Below are positions 15,732 through 23,552 of a stretch of DNA of 64,000 nucleotides, piece by piece (position 1 is the first letter of the stretch; each line of letters starts with the position of its first letter). The DNA is from Paracidovorax wautersii. Its GTDB lineage: Bacteria > Pseudomonadota > Gammaproteobacteria > Burkholderiales > Burkholderiaceae_C. Position numbers and translations under genes: made by a program. Location of the stretch: contig NZ_JAVIZX010000001.1 of NCBI RefSeq assembly GCF_031453675.1, forward strand, positions 1,753,501 through 1,817,500, in the 5' to 3' direction. The notes under the pieces were generated by a model that worked only from the letters and a program-made list of their open reading frames with translations, was not told the origin of the DNA and did not search any database.

Positions 15732-17168
15732 ATGCAAATTCGCCGCGCCACCAAGATCGTCGCCACCCTGGGCCCCGCCTCCAGCGACCCGCAGCTGCTT
15801 GAGCAGATGATCCGCGCCGGGGTGAACGTGGTGCGGCTGAACTTCAGCCATGGCAAGGCGCAGGACCATATCGACCGTGCCACCGCCGTGCGCGAGGCCG
15901 CGCAGCGCGCGGGCCGCGAGGTGGCCATCATGGCCGACCTGCAGGGGCCGAAGATCCGCGTCGGCAAATTCGCCGACGGCAAGGTGATGCTGGTGTCCGG
16001 CTCGCCCTTCATCCTCGACGCGTCGCGCACCGAGCTGGGCGACATCAACGGCGTGGGCCTGGACTACAAGGAACTGCCGCGCGATGTGAAGGCCGGCGAT
16101 GTGCTGCTGCTGAACGACGGGCTGATCGTGCTCACGGTGGACGCGGTGCGCGGCGAGGCCGTGCACACCACCGTCAAGATCGGCGGCGAGCTGTCCAACA
16201 ACAAGGGCATCAACAAGCAGGGCGGCGGGCTGACGGCCCCGGCGCTGACGGCCAAGGACATGGAGGACATCAAGACCGCGATGAGCTTCCAGGCCGACTA
16301 TGTGGCCGTGAGCTTCCCCAAGAACGCCACCGACATGGAAATGGCGCGCCAGCTGTGCAACGTGGCTGCGGCCGAATTCCGCCACAAGCCCGGCCTGATC
16401 GCCAAGATCGAGCGGGCCGAGGCCGTGCCGCTGCTGGAGGAGATCCTGCGCGTCTCCGACGGCATCATGGTCGCGCGCGGCGACCTGGCCGTGGAAGTGG
16501 GCAATGCCGCCGTGCCGGCGCTGCAGAAGAAGATGATCCGCATGGCGCGCGACATGGACAAGGTGGTCATCACCGCCACGCAGATGATGGAGTCGATGAT
16601 CACCAACCCGGTGCCCACGCGCGCCGAGGTGAGCGACGTGGCCAATGCCGTGCTGGACGGCACCGACGCCGTGATGCTGAGCGCCGAGACGGCGGCCGGC
16701 CGCTATCCCCTGGAGACGGTGGAAGAGATGGCCAAGATCTGCGCTGCCGCCGAGGCCGCGGAAGACCCCGAGCGCGATTCCGATTTCATCGGCCAGACGC
16801 TGGGCCGCATCGACCAGTCCATCGCGATGGGTGCGCTGTTCACGGCCCACCACCTGGGCGCCAAGGCCCTGGTGGCCCTGACCGACAGCGGATCCACGGC
16901 CCTGTGGATGAGCCGCCACCGCATCCACATTCCCATCTATGCCCTGACGCCCAAGGTGGCCACCCAGCGCAAGATGGCCATGTACCGCAACGTGCGCCCG
17001 CTGCTGATGGACACCAGCGTGGACCGCGACACGGCGCTGGAGCAGGCCGAGGGCCACCTCAAGACCCGCAACATCGTGCAGCAGGGCGACCTGTACGTGA
17101 TCACCTGCGGCGAGCCGATGGGCGCGCCGGGCGGCACGAACATGCTCAAGATCTGCCGGGCGAACTGA
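15732..17168 (+). CDS. pyk: Pyruvate kinase
   Basis: Converts phosphoenolpyruvate and ADP to pyruvate and ATP, the last step of glycolysis. The 478 aa product starts MQIRRATKIVATLGPASSDP and keeps VNVVRLNFSHG, MADLQGPKIRVG, the catalytic-lysine block LIAKIERAEAV, the metal-binding VARGDLAVEVG, the signature ITATQMMESMI and VMLSAETAAGRYP. The C-terminal allosteric domain (about 350-478) is complete. The ATG at 15732 was chosen because it gives the family N-terminus; an ATG at 15714 is the only close alternative. It stands alone, convergent with the DUF481 gene. Whether it is the PykA or PykF type cannot be told by eye. Confidence 0.96.
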   Translation: MQIRRATKIVATLGPASSDPQLLEQMIRAGVNVVRLNFSHGKAQDHIDRATAVREAAQRAGREVAIMADLQGPKIRVGKFADGKVMLVSGSPFILDASRTELGDINGVGLDYKELPRDVKAGDVLLLNDGLIVLTVDAVRGEAVHTTVKIGGELSNNKGINKQGGGLTAPALTAKDMEDIKTAMSFQADYVAVSFPKNATDMEMARQLCNVAAAEFRHKPGLIAKIERAEAVPLLEEILRVSDGIMVARGDLAVEVGNAAVPALQKKMIRMARDMDKVVITATQMMESMITNPVPTRAEVSDVANAVLDGTDAVMLSAETAAGRYPLETVEEMAKICAAAEAAEDPERDSDFIGQTLGRIDQSIAMGALFTAHHLGAKALVALTDSGSTALWMSRHRIHIPIYALTPKVATQRKMAMYRNVRPLLMDTSVDRDTALEQAEGHLKTRNIVQQGDLYVITCGEPMGAPGGTNMLKICRAN

Positions 17169-17221
17169 GCGCCCACTGAGCGCCCCGGCGGCAGGCCGAT
17201 GCAGCCCGCCCGCCTGCGCCG

Positions 17222-18010
17222 TCAGTCGAAGCGGAACGACACGCCCGTCACCAGGGCGGCGTCCGTGCGCTTGAGGCCCGTGCCGGGGTCGTTGTTGTAG
17301 CGGTAGTTCACGCCGGTTGTCAGGTTCATGGTGGGCGTCATCGCCACGCTCAGGCCGACGTCGAACTGCGCTCTGTACGACGACGAATCCCGCAGGTTGG
17401 GATAGAACGTGAACTTCTGGCGCAGGCTCGTGTTGGAGGTGAGCCGGTGGTTGGATTCTTCGGCCAGCACGCCCTCGAGCCGCCCGTAGGTGGAGCGCAC
17501 GGCGTCCGCCACTTCGGAAGGCTCCACGTAGCGGTCATCGCTGTAGCCCACGCCCACGGACAGGTCCAGGCTGTGGTCCTCCTCGCGGATCACATGCCGG
17601 CCCACGCCGGTCGCCACCGAGAACCGGCTGGCGATGTTGGATGGGCGGTCCCGCAGGTAGTCCGCGCTGCCGAAGCCGAAGTTCAGGGGCGAGAAGTCCC
17701 GGTTGTACTGTCCACCGGCGTTCATGCGCTGCGTGGTCTTGGCGCCATCGGAGTTGGCGTAGGCGACCTTGCCGGTCAGGCTCAGCTTGTCGTAGTCGGT
17801 GAGGCGTACGGCATCTCCCTGGGCATTCAGGTTGGCCGTGTCGCTGTTGCCCGTGGTGGCGTTGGCGCTGGCCGTGAAGAGATAGCGCCATTGGCCGTCC
17901 GGTTTCAGCGTGATCTGGCTGTGGGCCAGGCCGGGGAGGCCCAGGGCAGCGGCAAGGCCGAGCGATGCGATGAGTGGCGGGGTGCGGTGCAGCGCGGAAT
18001 TCCGGGGCAC
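17222..18010 (-). CDS. DUF481 outer-membrane beta-barrel protein (YdiY-like)
   Basis: A 262 aa secreted protein with a signal peptide (ending near GLAHSQ, about residue 32), starting at a GTG at 18010. The mature part is built of alternating short beta-strand segments typical of DUF481/YdiY proteins, including WRYLFTASANATTGNSDT, DYDKLSLTGKVAYANS and DYLRDRPSNIASRFSVATG. It ends in an outer-membrane-type C-terminal Phe-Arg-Phe-Asp. The function of the family is not established; salt or acid induction is reported for YdiY in E. coli as I recall. It is divergent from fba. Confidence 0.85.
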   Translation of the reverse strand: MPRNSALHRTPPLIASLGLAAALGLPGLAHSQITLKPDGQWRYLFTASANATTGNSDTANLNAQGDAVRLTDYDKLSLTGKVAYANSDGAKTTQRMNAGGQYNRDFSPLNFGFGSADYLRDRPSNIASRFSVATGVGRHVIREEDHSLDLSVGVGYSDDRYVEPSEVADAVRSTYGRLEGVLAEESNHRLTSNTSLRQKFTFYPNLRDSSSYRAQFDVGLSVAMTPTMNLTTGVNYRYNNDPGTGLKRTDAALVTGVSFRFD

Positions 18011-18343
18011 AAGGGTCCTTTCGATGGGTCAAGCCTGAGCAAGATGGTGCCTGCACCCGCAGCAGAGTTCCGTGCAGCAAGCCCGTGGGTTGTAACGAGC
18101 CATTTCCCCATCGTGGTGTGGGTCCTGTCCTACAGGGCAAGGCTCCACGGGCGCAGCTTCGGGGCGCCCCACCGGCGGCATACTGCCTGCTTCACCGACT
18201 GGCGCGGGGCACCCTTTGGCCCGCGCTGCGATCGGCGCGGGGTGTCCGGATAAAATCCGCGAGTTACCAAGCGGTTACCACCGCGCCGCTTGCCGCATTT
18301 GCCGGGCCCCCGGGCCTTCACCCACCTGAAACGGATCCATCCC
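18011..18343. other. Intergenic region DUF481 / fba with promoter signals
   Basis: This 333 bp divergent gap contains CGGATAAAATCCG (18247-18259), a short palindrome around a TAAAAT -10-like box. Just downstream are two copies of GTTACCA (18263-18269 and 18274-18280), 11 bp apart. No gene is visible in the rest. Confidence 0.5.
18251..18256 (+). promoter_or_regulatory. Putative -10 box of fba
   Basis: TAAAAT is the centre of a CGGAT-AAA-ATCCG inverted repeat, 88 bp upstream of the fba start. The same hexamer precedes leuS and, on the reverse strand, tkt and purE. No -35 box was assigned. Confidence 0.5.
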
Positions 18344-19408
18344 ATGCCTCTCGTCTCGATGCGCGAAATGCTCGACCATGCCGCTGAAAACCGCTATGGC
18401 ATTCCTGCCTTCAACGTCAACAACCTGGAGCAGGTGCAGGCGGTGATGGCGGCGGCCGACGAGGTCGGCGCGCCCGTGATCCTGCAGGCCAGCGCCGGCG
18501 CCCGCAAGTACGCTGGCGAGCCCTTCATCAAGCACCTCATCCTGGCCGCGGCCGAGATGTACCCCCACATTCCCCTGGTGATGCACCAGGACCACGGCAC
18601 TAGCCCCGAGGTGTGCCAGGGCGCGCTGAACCTGGGTTTCGGCTCGGTGATGATGGACGGCTCCCTCATGTCCGACGGCAAGACCCCGTCCTCGTTCGAC
18701 TACAACGTCGACGTCACGCAGAAGGTCGTGGCCATGGCCCACAAGGTCGGTGCCACGGTGGAAGGCGAACTGGGCTGCCTGGGCAACCTGGAAACCGGTG
18801 ACGCCGGCGAGGAAGACGGCATCGGCGCCGTCGGCAAGCTGGACCACAGCCAAATGCTGACCGACCCCGAAGAGGCTGCGCAGTTCGTGCAGGCCACGCA
18901 ACTCGATGCGCTGGCCATCGCCATCGGCACCAGCCACGGCGCCTACAAGTTCAGCCGCCCGCCCACGGGTGACATCCTGGCCATCAGCCGCGTCAAGGAA
19001 ATCCACGCCCGCATCCCCAATACCCACCTGGTGATGCACGGTTCGTCGTCCGTCCCGCAGGACCTGCTGGCCGTCATCAACCAGTACGGCGGCAAGATGA
19101 AGGAGACCTACGGCGTGCCCGTGAAGGAAATCCAGGAAGCCATCAAGTACGGCGTGCGCAAGATCAACATCGACACCGACATCCGCCTGGCGATGACCGG
19201 CGCGGTGCGCAAGTTCCTGGCCGAGAACCCCGACAAGTTCGACGCGCGCGAATGGCTCAAGCCTGCCCGCGAAGCCGCCAAGCAGATCTGCAAGCAGCGC
19301 TACGTCGAGTTCGGCTGCGAAGGCCAGGGCGCCAAGATCAAGGGCCGCGGCCTGCAGGAAATGGCCGGCCTGTACGCCTCGGGCGCGCTGGCCCAGGTGG
19401 TGAACTGA
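18344..19408 (+). CDS. fba: Fructose-bisphosphate aldolase, class II
   Basis: Zinc enzyme that interconverts fructose-1,6-bisphosphate with dihydroxyacetone phosphate and glyceraldehyde-3-phosphate in glycolysis, gluconeogenesis or the Calvin cycle. The 354 aa product opens [20 protein letters not shown]. It keeps [15 protein letters not shown], the Zn-binding [13 protein letters not shown], the [13 protein letters not shown] block, the [15 protein letters not shown] substrate region and [13 protein letters not shown]. The length and the 11 bp GTTACCA repeat-bearing leader are described separately. A strong terminator follows. The protein resembles the CbbA/Fba form common in betaproteobacteria. 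Confidence 0.96.
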   Translation: MPLVSMREMLDHAAENRYGIPAFNVNNLEQVQAVMAAADEVGAPVILQASAGARKYAGEPFIKHLILAAAEMYPHIPLVMHQDHGTSPEVCQGALNLGFGSVMMDGSLMSDGKTPSSFDYNVDVTQKVVAMAHKVGATVEGELGCLGNLETGDAGEEDGIGAVGKLDHSQMLTDPEEAAQFVQATQLDALAIAIGTSHGAYKFSRPPTGDILAISRVKEIHARIPNTHLVMHGSSSVPQDLLAVINQYGGKMKETYGVPVKEIQEAIKYGVRKINIDTDIRLAMTGAVRKFLAENPDKFDAREWLKPAREAAKQICKQRYVEFGCEGQGAKIKGRGLQEMAGLYASGALAQVVN

Positions 19409-19453
19409 CACCGCACTGATCTGTGGGCCGCTCGGCCCGCAGGCTCACGAACC

Positions 19454-19489
19454 AAGGCCCGGTGGCATGCAGATGCCGCCGGGCCTTTT
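19454..19489 (+). terminator. Rho-independent terminator after fba
   Basis: AAGGCCCGG-T-GGC and GCC-G-CCGGGCCTT form a 13 bp GC-rich stem with an 8-base loop followed by TTTT. A second, smaller hairpin (GTGGGCC / GGCCCGC) lies just before it at about 19422-19441. Confidence 0.85.
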
Positions 19490-19579
19490 GCATGGATCTT
19501 CGCCTCCGCCGGGGCATGGAGTAAGCTCCCTCGCCAAACGCCGGCTCCCGTCCGGCGTTCCAGCCCTGGGGGAGACATC

Positions 19580-20722
19580 ATGCAGATCGGTGTTCCGGCG
19601 GAGACCTTGGAGGGAGAGACCCGTGTAGCGGTGACACCGGAGACGGTGAAGAAGCTGCGCGCGCAGGGCCATGAGGTCTGCATCCAGTCCGGCGCCGGCG
19701 TGCGCGCCAGCGTCACCGACGCAGCCTACGAAGCCGTGGGCGCGCAGCTCGTCGATGCCGCCACCGCCTGGGGCTGCACCCTGGTGCTCAAGGTGCGGTC
19801 GCCGCAGACCGCGGAGTGTGCCGCCCTGCAGCCCGGTGCCACGCTCGTCGGCATGCTGGACCCCTTCGACGCCCCCGGCCTGGAGCGGCTGGCCCAGGCC
19901 GGCGTGACGGCCTTTGCCCTGGAGGCCGCCCCCCGCACCACCCGCGCCCAGAGCATGGACGTGCTCTCCAGCCAGGCCAATATCGCTGGCTACAAGGCCG
20001 TGATGGTCGCCGCCGACCGCTACCAGCGCTTCTTTCCCATGCTGATGACCGCCGCAGGCACCGTGAAGGCGGCGCGCGTGGTGGTGCTGGGCGTCGGCGT
20101 GGCGGGGCTGCAGGCCATTGCCACCGCCAAGCGCCTGGGGGCTGTGATCGAGGCCTCGGACGTGCGCCCATCGGTCAAGGACCAGGTCGAATCCCTGGGC
20201 GCGCGCTTCATCGACGTGCCGTTCGAGACCGACGAGGAGCGCGAGGCCGCCCAGGGTGTGGGGGGCTATGCCCGCCCCATGCCGGCCGGCTGGCTGGCGC
20301 GCCAGCGCGCGGAAGTGGCGCTGCGCGTGGCACAGGCCGACGTGGTGATCTGCACCGCGCTGATCCCCGGGCGCGAGGCGCCTCTGTTGATGACGGCGGA
20401 GATGGTGCAGTCCATGAAGCCGGGCTCCGTCGTCGTCGATCTCGCCGCTGGCCGCGGCGCGGCCGGGCCGCACGGTGCACCCGGCGGCAACTGCGCGCTC
20501 ACGGAAGCGGGTCGCACGGTGGTGCGCCATGGTGTGACGCTGGTGGGCGAAACCAATCTGCCGGCGCTGGTCGCGGCCGATGCCTCGGCGTTGTACGCAC
20601 GCAATGTGCTGGATTTCCTCAAGCTCATCCTCAATGCCGAGGGAGCCCTCCATGTGGACCTGCAGGACGATATCGTCGCCGCCTGCTTGGTCGCCCGCGA
20701 CGGGGCCGTGCAGCGTGCGTGA
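19580..20722 (+). CDS. pntAA: NAD(P) transhydrogenase alpha subunit, part 1
   Basis: Soluble NAD(H)-binding domain I of the proton-pumping transhydrogenase, which makes NADPH from NADH using the proton gradient. The 380 aa product has the alanine-dehydrogenase/PNT N-terminal domain (MQIGVPAETLEGETRVAVTP) and the NAD-binding domain with the glycine motif VVVLGVGVAGLQAIATAKRL near residue 165, then SMKPGSVVVDLAAGRGG-type sequence. The alpha subunit is split, as in many alphaproteobacteria and betaproteobacteria, so the membrane part is encoded by pntAB. Unusually, a 181 aa unknown gene lies between the two halves. Confidence 0.94.
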   Translation: MQIGVPAETLEGETRVAVTPETVKKLRAQGHEVCIQSGAGVRASVTDAAYEAVGAQLVDAATAWGCTLVLKVRSPQTAECAALQPGATLVGMLDPFDAPGLERLAQAGVTAFALEAAPRTTRAQSMDVLSSQANIAGYKAVMVAADRYQRFFPMLMTAAGTVKAARVVVLGVGVAGLQAIATAKRLGAVIEASDVRPSVKDQVESLGARFIDVPFETDEEREAAQGVGGYARPMPAGWLARQRAEVALRVAQADVVICTALIPGREAPLLMTAEMVQSMKPGSVVVDLAAGRGAAGPHGAPGGNCALTEAGRTVVRHGVTLVGETNLPALVAADASALYARNVLDFLKLILNAEGALHVDLQDDIVAACLVARDGAVQRA

Positions 20723-20852
20723 CGCTGTGTTGCCGTACCGAGCGGGCTATGCTGCCGCACCCGTGCATGCCAGCGCGCAACCCGGCGGGCTGCGCTGCAC
20801 GGTTCAGCGGCTTGGCCGCCAACCGATTCAAACCAAGAGAGAGGGAAGGTCC

Positions 20853-21398
20853 ATGGGCGTCGTTCTGCAGATTCTGGGGCTGGTCATCACGTTCACGATG
20901 GCCATGGAAGCGTTGCGGCGCTTCGGCATCGATGTGGGGTGGCTCAACCCGCTGACCTTCTTTCGTCGGCGCGCGTGGAAGAAGAAGGTGACGACCCCGC
21001 CGCTCTACACGCTGGAGCATCCGGTGGACGTCGTCGCCGTGCTGGCTCTGGCAACGGTTCAGGCGACCGGCTCCGTGAGCGCGCAGCAGAAGGCGGGCGT
21101 GCAGGCGCTGCTGGCGGAGCACCTGGGCCTGGCCGAATCCGATGCGTCGGCCCTGTGCATTGCCAGCGGGCACATGCTGCGCAACCGGCCGCTGGCGGTG
21201 TCCGAGCTGCCGGCCGTGCTCGGGCCGAGCGCGGACAAGTTCACCGATTACCACCTGCAGACCCTGCAGACCATCATGCGCGCCGCCGCGCAGATCGAGC
21301 CGCCGCAAAACGCCGCGCAGCGCGAGCTGTTGGGGGCGGTGGACAGCTACTTCGCCAAGAGGAAGGCGGCCCAGGGTCCCTGGTCCTCCAGCACCTGA
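20853..21398 (+). CDS. Hypothetical protein inside pnt operon, TerB-like helices
   Basis: A 181 aa protein of unknown function, between pntAA and pntAB on the same strand. An N-terminal hydrophobic helix (about 3-20) is followed by a basic stretch (FFRRRAWKKK). Then comes a mostly helical domain with VLALATVQATGSVSAQQKAG and LLAEHLGLAESDA, a pattern reminiscent of TerB/DjlA-type domains. That resemblance is by eye only. An AGAGGGAAGG ribosome-binding site precedes the ATG at 20853. The gap to pntAB is 22 bp, so it is cotranscribed with the transhydrogenase. A role in assembly or regulation of the complex is possible but unproven. Confidence 0.75.
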   Translation: MGVVLQILGLVITFTMAMEALRRFGIDVGWLNPLTFFRRRAWKKKVTTPPLYTLEHPVDVVAVLALATVQATGSVSAQQKAGVQALLAEHLGLAESDASALCIASGHMLRNRPLAVSELPAVLGPSADKFTDYHLQTLQTIMRAAAQIEPPQNAAQRELLGAVDSYFAKRKAAQGPWSSST

Positions 21399-21420
21399 TT
21401 GCCACCTTAGGAGGTTCGCC

Positions 21421-21744
21421 ATGGAAGCCGTCTCTCCCACCATCATCCACCTCATCATCTTCGTGCTGGCCATCTATGTGGGCTACCACGTCGTCTGGAC
21501 GGTGACGCCCGCGCTGCACACGCCGCTGATGGCGGTGACCAATGCGATCTCGGCCATCGTCATCGTGGGAGCCATGCTGGCGGCAGCGCTCACCGAGACG
21601 GCGCTGGGCAAGACCATGGGCGTGCTGGCCGTGGCGCTGGCGGCCGTCAATGTGTTCGGCGGCTTTCTGGTCACCCGGCGCATGCTGGAGATGTTCAGGA
21701 AGAAGGACCGCAAGAAGGCCCCGTCCGCGAAGGAGCCGTCATGA
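21421..21744 (+). CDS. pntAB: NAD(P) transhydrogenase alpha subunit, part 2 (membrane)
   Basis: Membrane segment (domain II part) of the split alpha subunit, 107 aa. It has three hydrophobic helices, at about residues 8-28, 36-60 and 66-86. HTPLMAVTNAISAIVIVGAM is the strongly conserved proton-channel helix of PntAB. The C-terminus is a basic cytoplasmic tail (RKKDRKKAPS). An AGGAGG ribosome-binding site sits just before the ATG. Its stop overlaps the 79 aa unknown gene in ATGA. Confidence 0.94.
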   Translation: MEAVSPTIIHLIIFVLAIYVGYHVVWTVTPALHTPLMAVTNAISAIVIVGAMLAAALTETALGKTMGVLAVALAAVNVFGGFLVTRRMLEMFRKKDRKKAPSAKEPS

Positions 21745-21980
21745 CCGCGGGGCGCTGGGGCGCTTGGTTTGACAACGCCTGGGATTACGGGCGCTTCGCT
21801 CTGCTGGCGGGTGCGGCGGGCGCACTGTTCGGCTCCAGCTACGGAATAGGGGTGGGCGTGGGAGTGGGCACGGCCTTCTTGGCGGCCTGCGCAGGAGTGC
21901 ATGGGCTGGCGTGGAGCGCCCTTCGTGCCTCCCGGAGGTCTGGCGTACCACAGCGGCGGGTGCCGGGGAGCAACGCATGA
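21741..21980 (+). CDS. Small hypothetical membrane protein inside pnt operon
   Basis: A 79 aa product of unknown function, held between pntAB and pntB by ATGA overlaps at both ends, which argues that it is translated. It has one or two hydrophobic, glycine-rich segments (about residues 18-55, including FGSSYGIGVGVGVGTAFLAA) and a basic C-terminal tail. It could be a small subunit or linker of the transhydrogenase membrane part. It could also be a spacer that keeps the operon translationally coupled. I know no family for it. Confidence 0.65.
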   Translation: MTAGRWGAWFDNAWDYGRFALLAGAAGALFGSSYGIGVGVGVGTAFLAACAGVHGLAWSALRASRRSGVPQRRVPGSNA

Positions 21981-23410
21981 TGCTCAACATGAACACGGTG
22001 ACGCTGCTGTACCTGGTGGCCAGCGTCTGCTTCATCCAGGCGCTCAAGGGCCTGTCGCATCCCACCACGTCGATCCGCGGCAACGTCTTCGGCATGGCCG
22101 GCATGGCGATCGCGGTGCTGACGACGGCGGCGCTGATCGCGCAGCTGGCCGGCGGCGTGGGCCCGGGCATGGGCTACGTGCTGGCCGGGCTGGTGGTGGG
22201 CGGCACCGCGGGCGCGGTGATGGCGCAGCGGGTGGAGATGACCAAGATGCCCGAGCTGGTGGCTTTCATGCACAGCATGATCGGGCTGGCGGCCGTGTTC
22301 ATCGCGGTGGCGGCGGCCGTGGAGCCGTGGGCCTTCGGCATCACGGCCAAGGGGGCGGCGCTGCCGCACGGCAACCGGCTGGAGCTGGCACTGGGCGCGG
22401 CCATCGGTGCCATCACCTTCAGCGGGTCGGTGATCGCGTTCGGCAAGCTGTCGGGCAAATACCGGTTCCGGCTGTTCCAGGGCGCGCCCGTGACATTCCG
22501 GGGCCAGCATGGCCTGAACCTGCTGCTGGGGCTGGCGGCACTGGCGCTCATCGTCGGCTACACGGCCACCGAGGCGCGGCCGCTGCTGTGGCTGCTGCTG
22601 GCGCTGGCCTTCGTGCTGGGCGTGCTCATCATCATTCCCATCGGCGGGGCCGACATGCCGGTGGTGGTCTCCATGCTCAACAGCTACTCGGGCTGGGCGG
22701 CGGCGGGCATCGGCTTCAGCCTGAACAACAGCATGCTGATCATCGCCGGCTCGCTGGTGGGCAGCTCGGGGGCGATCCTGAGCTACATCATGTGCAAGGC
22801 CATGAACCGCTCGTTCTTCAACGTGATTCTGGGCGGCTTCGGCGGCGATGCCTCGGCCGCTGCGGCCGGCGGCGCGGCCGAGCAGCGCACGGTCCGCAGC
22901 GGCAGCGCCGACGACGCTGCCTTCATCATCGGCCAGGCGGAGTCGGTGGTGATCGTGCCGGGCTATGGCCTGGCGGTTGCGCGCGCCCAGCATGCCGTGA
23001 AGGAACTCGCGCAGAAGCTGATCGACAAGGGCATCAGCGTCAAGTACGCCATCCATCCGGTGGCGGGCCGCATGCCGGGGCACATGAACGTGCTGCTCGC
23101 CGAGGCGGAGGTGCCCTACGACCAGGTGTTCGAGATGGAGGACATCAACGGCGAATTCGGCCAGGTGGACGTGGCTATCATCCTGGGCGCCAACGATGTG
23201 GTGAACCCCGCCGCACTCACCAAGGGCAGTCCCATCTACGGCATGCCCATCCTGGAGGCCTACAAGGCCAAGACTGTGATCGTCAACAAGCGTTCCATGG
23301 CGGCCGGCTATGCAGGCCTGGACAACGAGCTGTTCTACATGGACAAGACCATGATGGTCTTCGGCGATGCCAAGAAGGTCGTCGAGGACATCGGCAAGGC
23401 TGTGGAGTGA
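21977..23410 (+). CDS. pntB: NAD(P) transhydrogenase beta subunit
   Basis: Beta subunit of the proton-translocating transhydrogenase, 477 aa. The first about 270 residues form the membrane domain, with eight or nine hydrophobic helices including KMPELVAFMHSMIGLAAVF and ADMPVVVSMLNSYSGWAAAG. The C-terminal part is the NADP(H)-binding domain III, with VVIVPGYGLAVARAQHAVKE, HPVAGRMPGHMNVLLAEA, DINGEFGQVDVAIILGANDV and NKRSMAAGYAGLDN. Two ATGs are adjacent (21977 and 21980); the first overlaps the preceding stop. It is the last gene of the five-gene pnt operon. Confidence 0.96.
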   Translation: MMLNMNTVTLLYLVASVCFIQALKGLSHPTTSIRGNVFGMAGMAIAVLTTAALIAQLAGGVGPGMGYVLAGLVVGGTAGAVMAQRVEMTKMPELVAFMHSMIGLAAVFIAVAAAVEPWAFGITAKGAALPHGNRLELALGAAIGAITFSGSVIAFGKLSGKYRFRLFQGAPVTFRGQHGLNLLLGLAALALIVGYTATEARPLLWLLLALAFVLGVLIIIPIGGADMPVVVSMLNSYSGWAAAGIGFSLNNSMLIIAGSLVGSSGAILSYIMCKAMNRSFFNVILGGFGGDASAAAAGGAAEQRTVRSGSADDAAFIIGQAESVVIVPGYGLAVARAQHAVKELAQKLIDKGISVKYAIHPVAGRMPGHMNVLLAEAEVPYDQVFEMEDINGEFGQVDVAIILGANDVVNPAALTKGSPIYGMPILEAYKAKTVIVNKRSMAAGYAGLDNELFYMDKTMMVFGDAKKVVEDIGKAVE

Positions 23411-23552
23411 GCGTGCCGGCTTCGACGGGCGCGCACGCACGAATGCGCATTCCCCGCAAGGGTCTAGGGAAAGTACAGACACGGCCTGCGGCACTGCGCG
23501 GACACAATGCGCAGGTTCCTTTGGTTACGAATAGAACTCTGGAGAGACAAGC

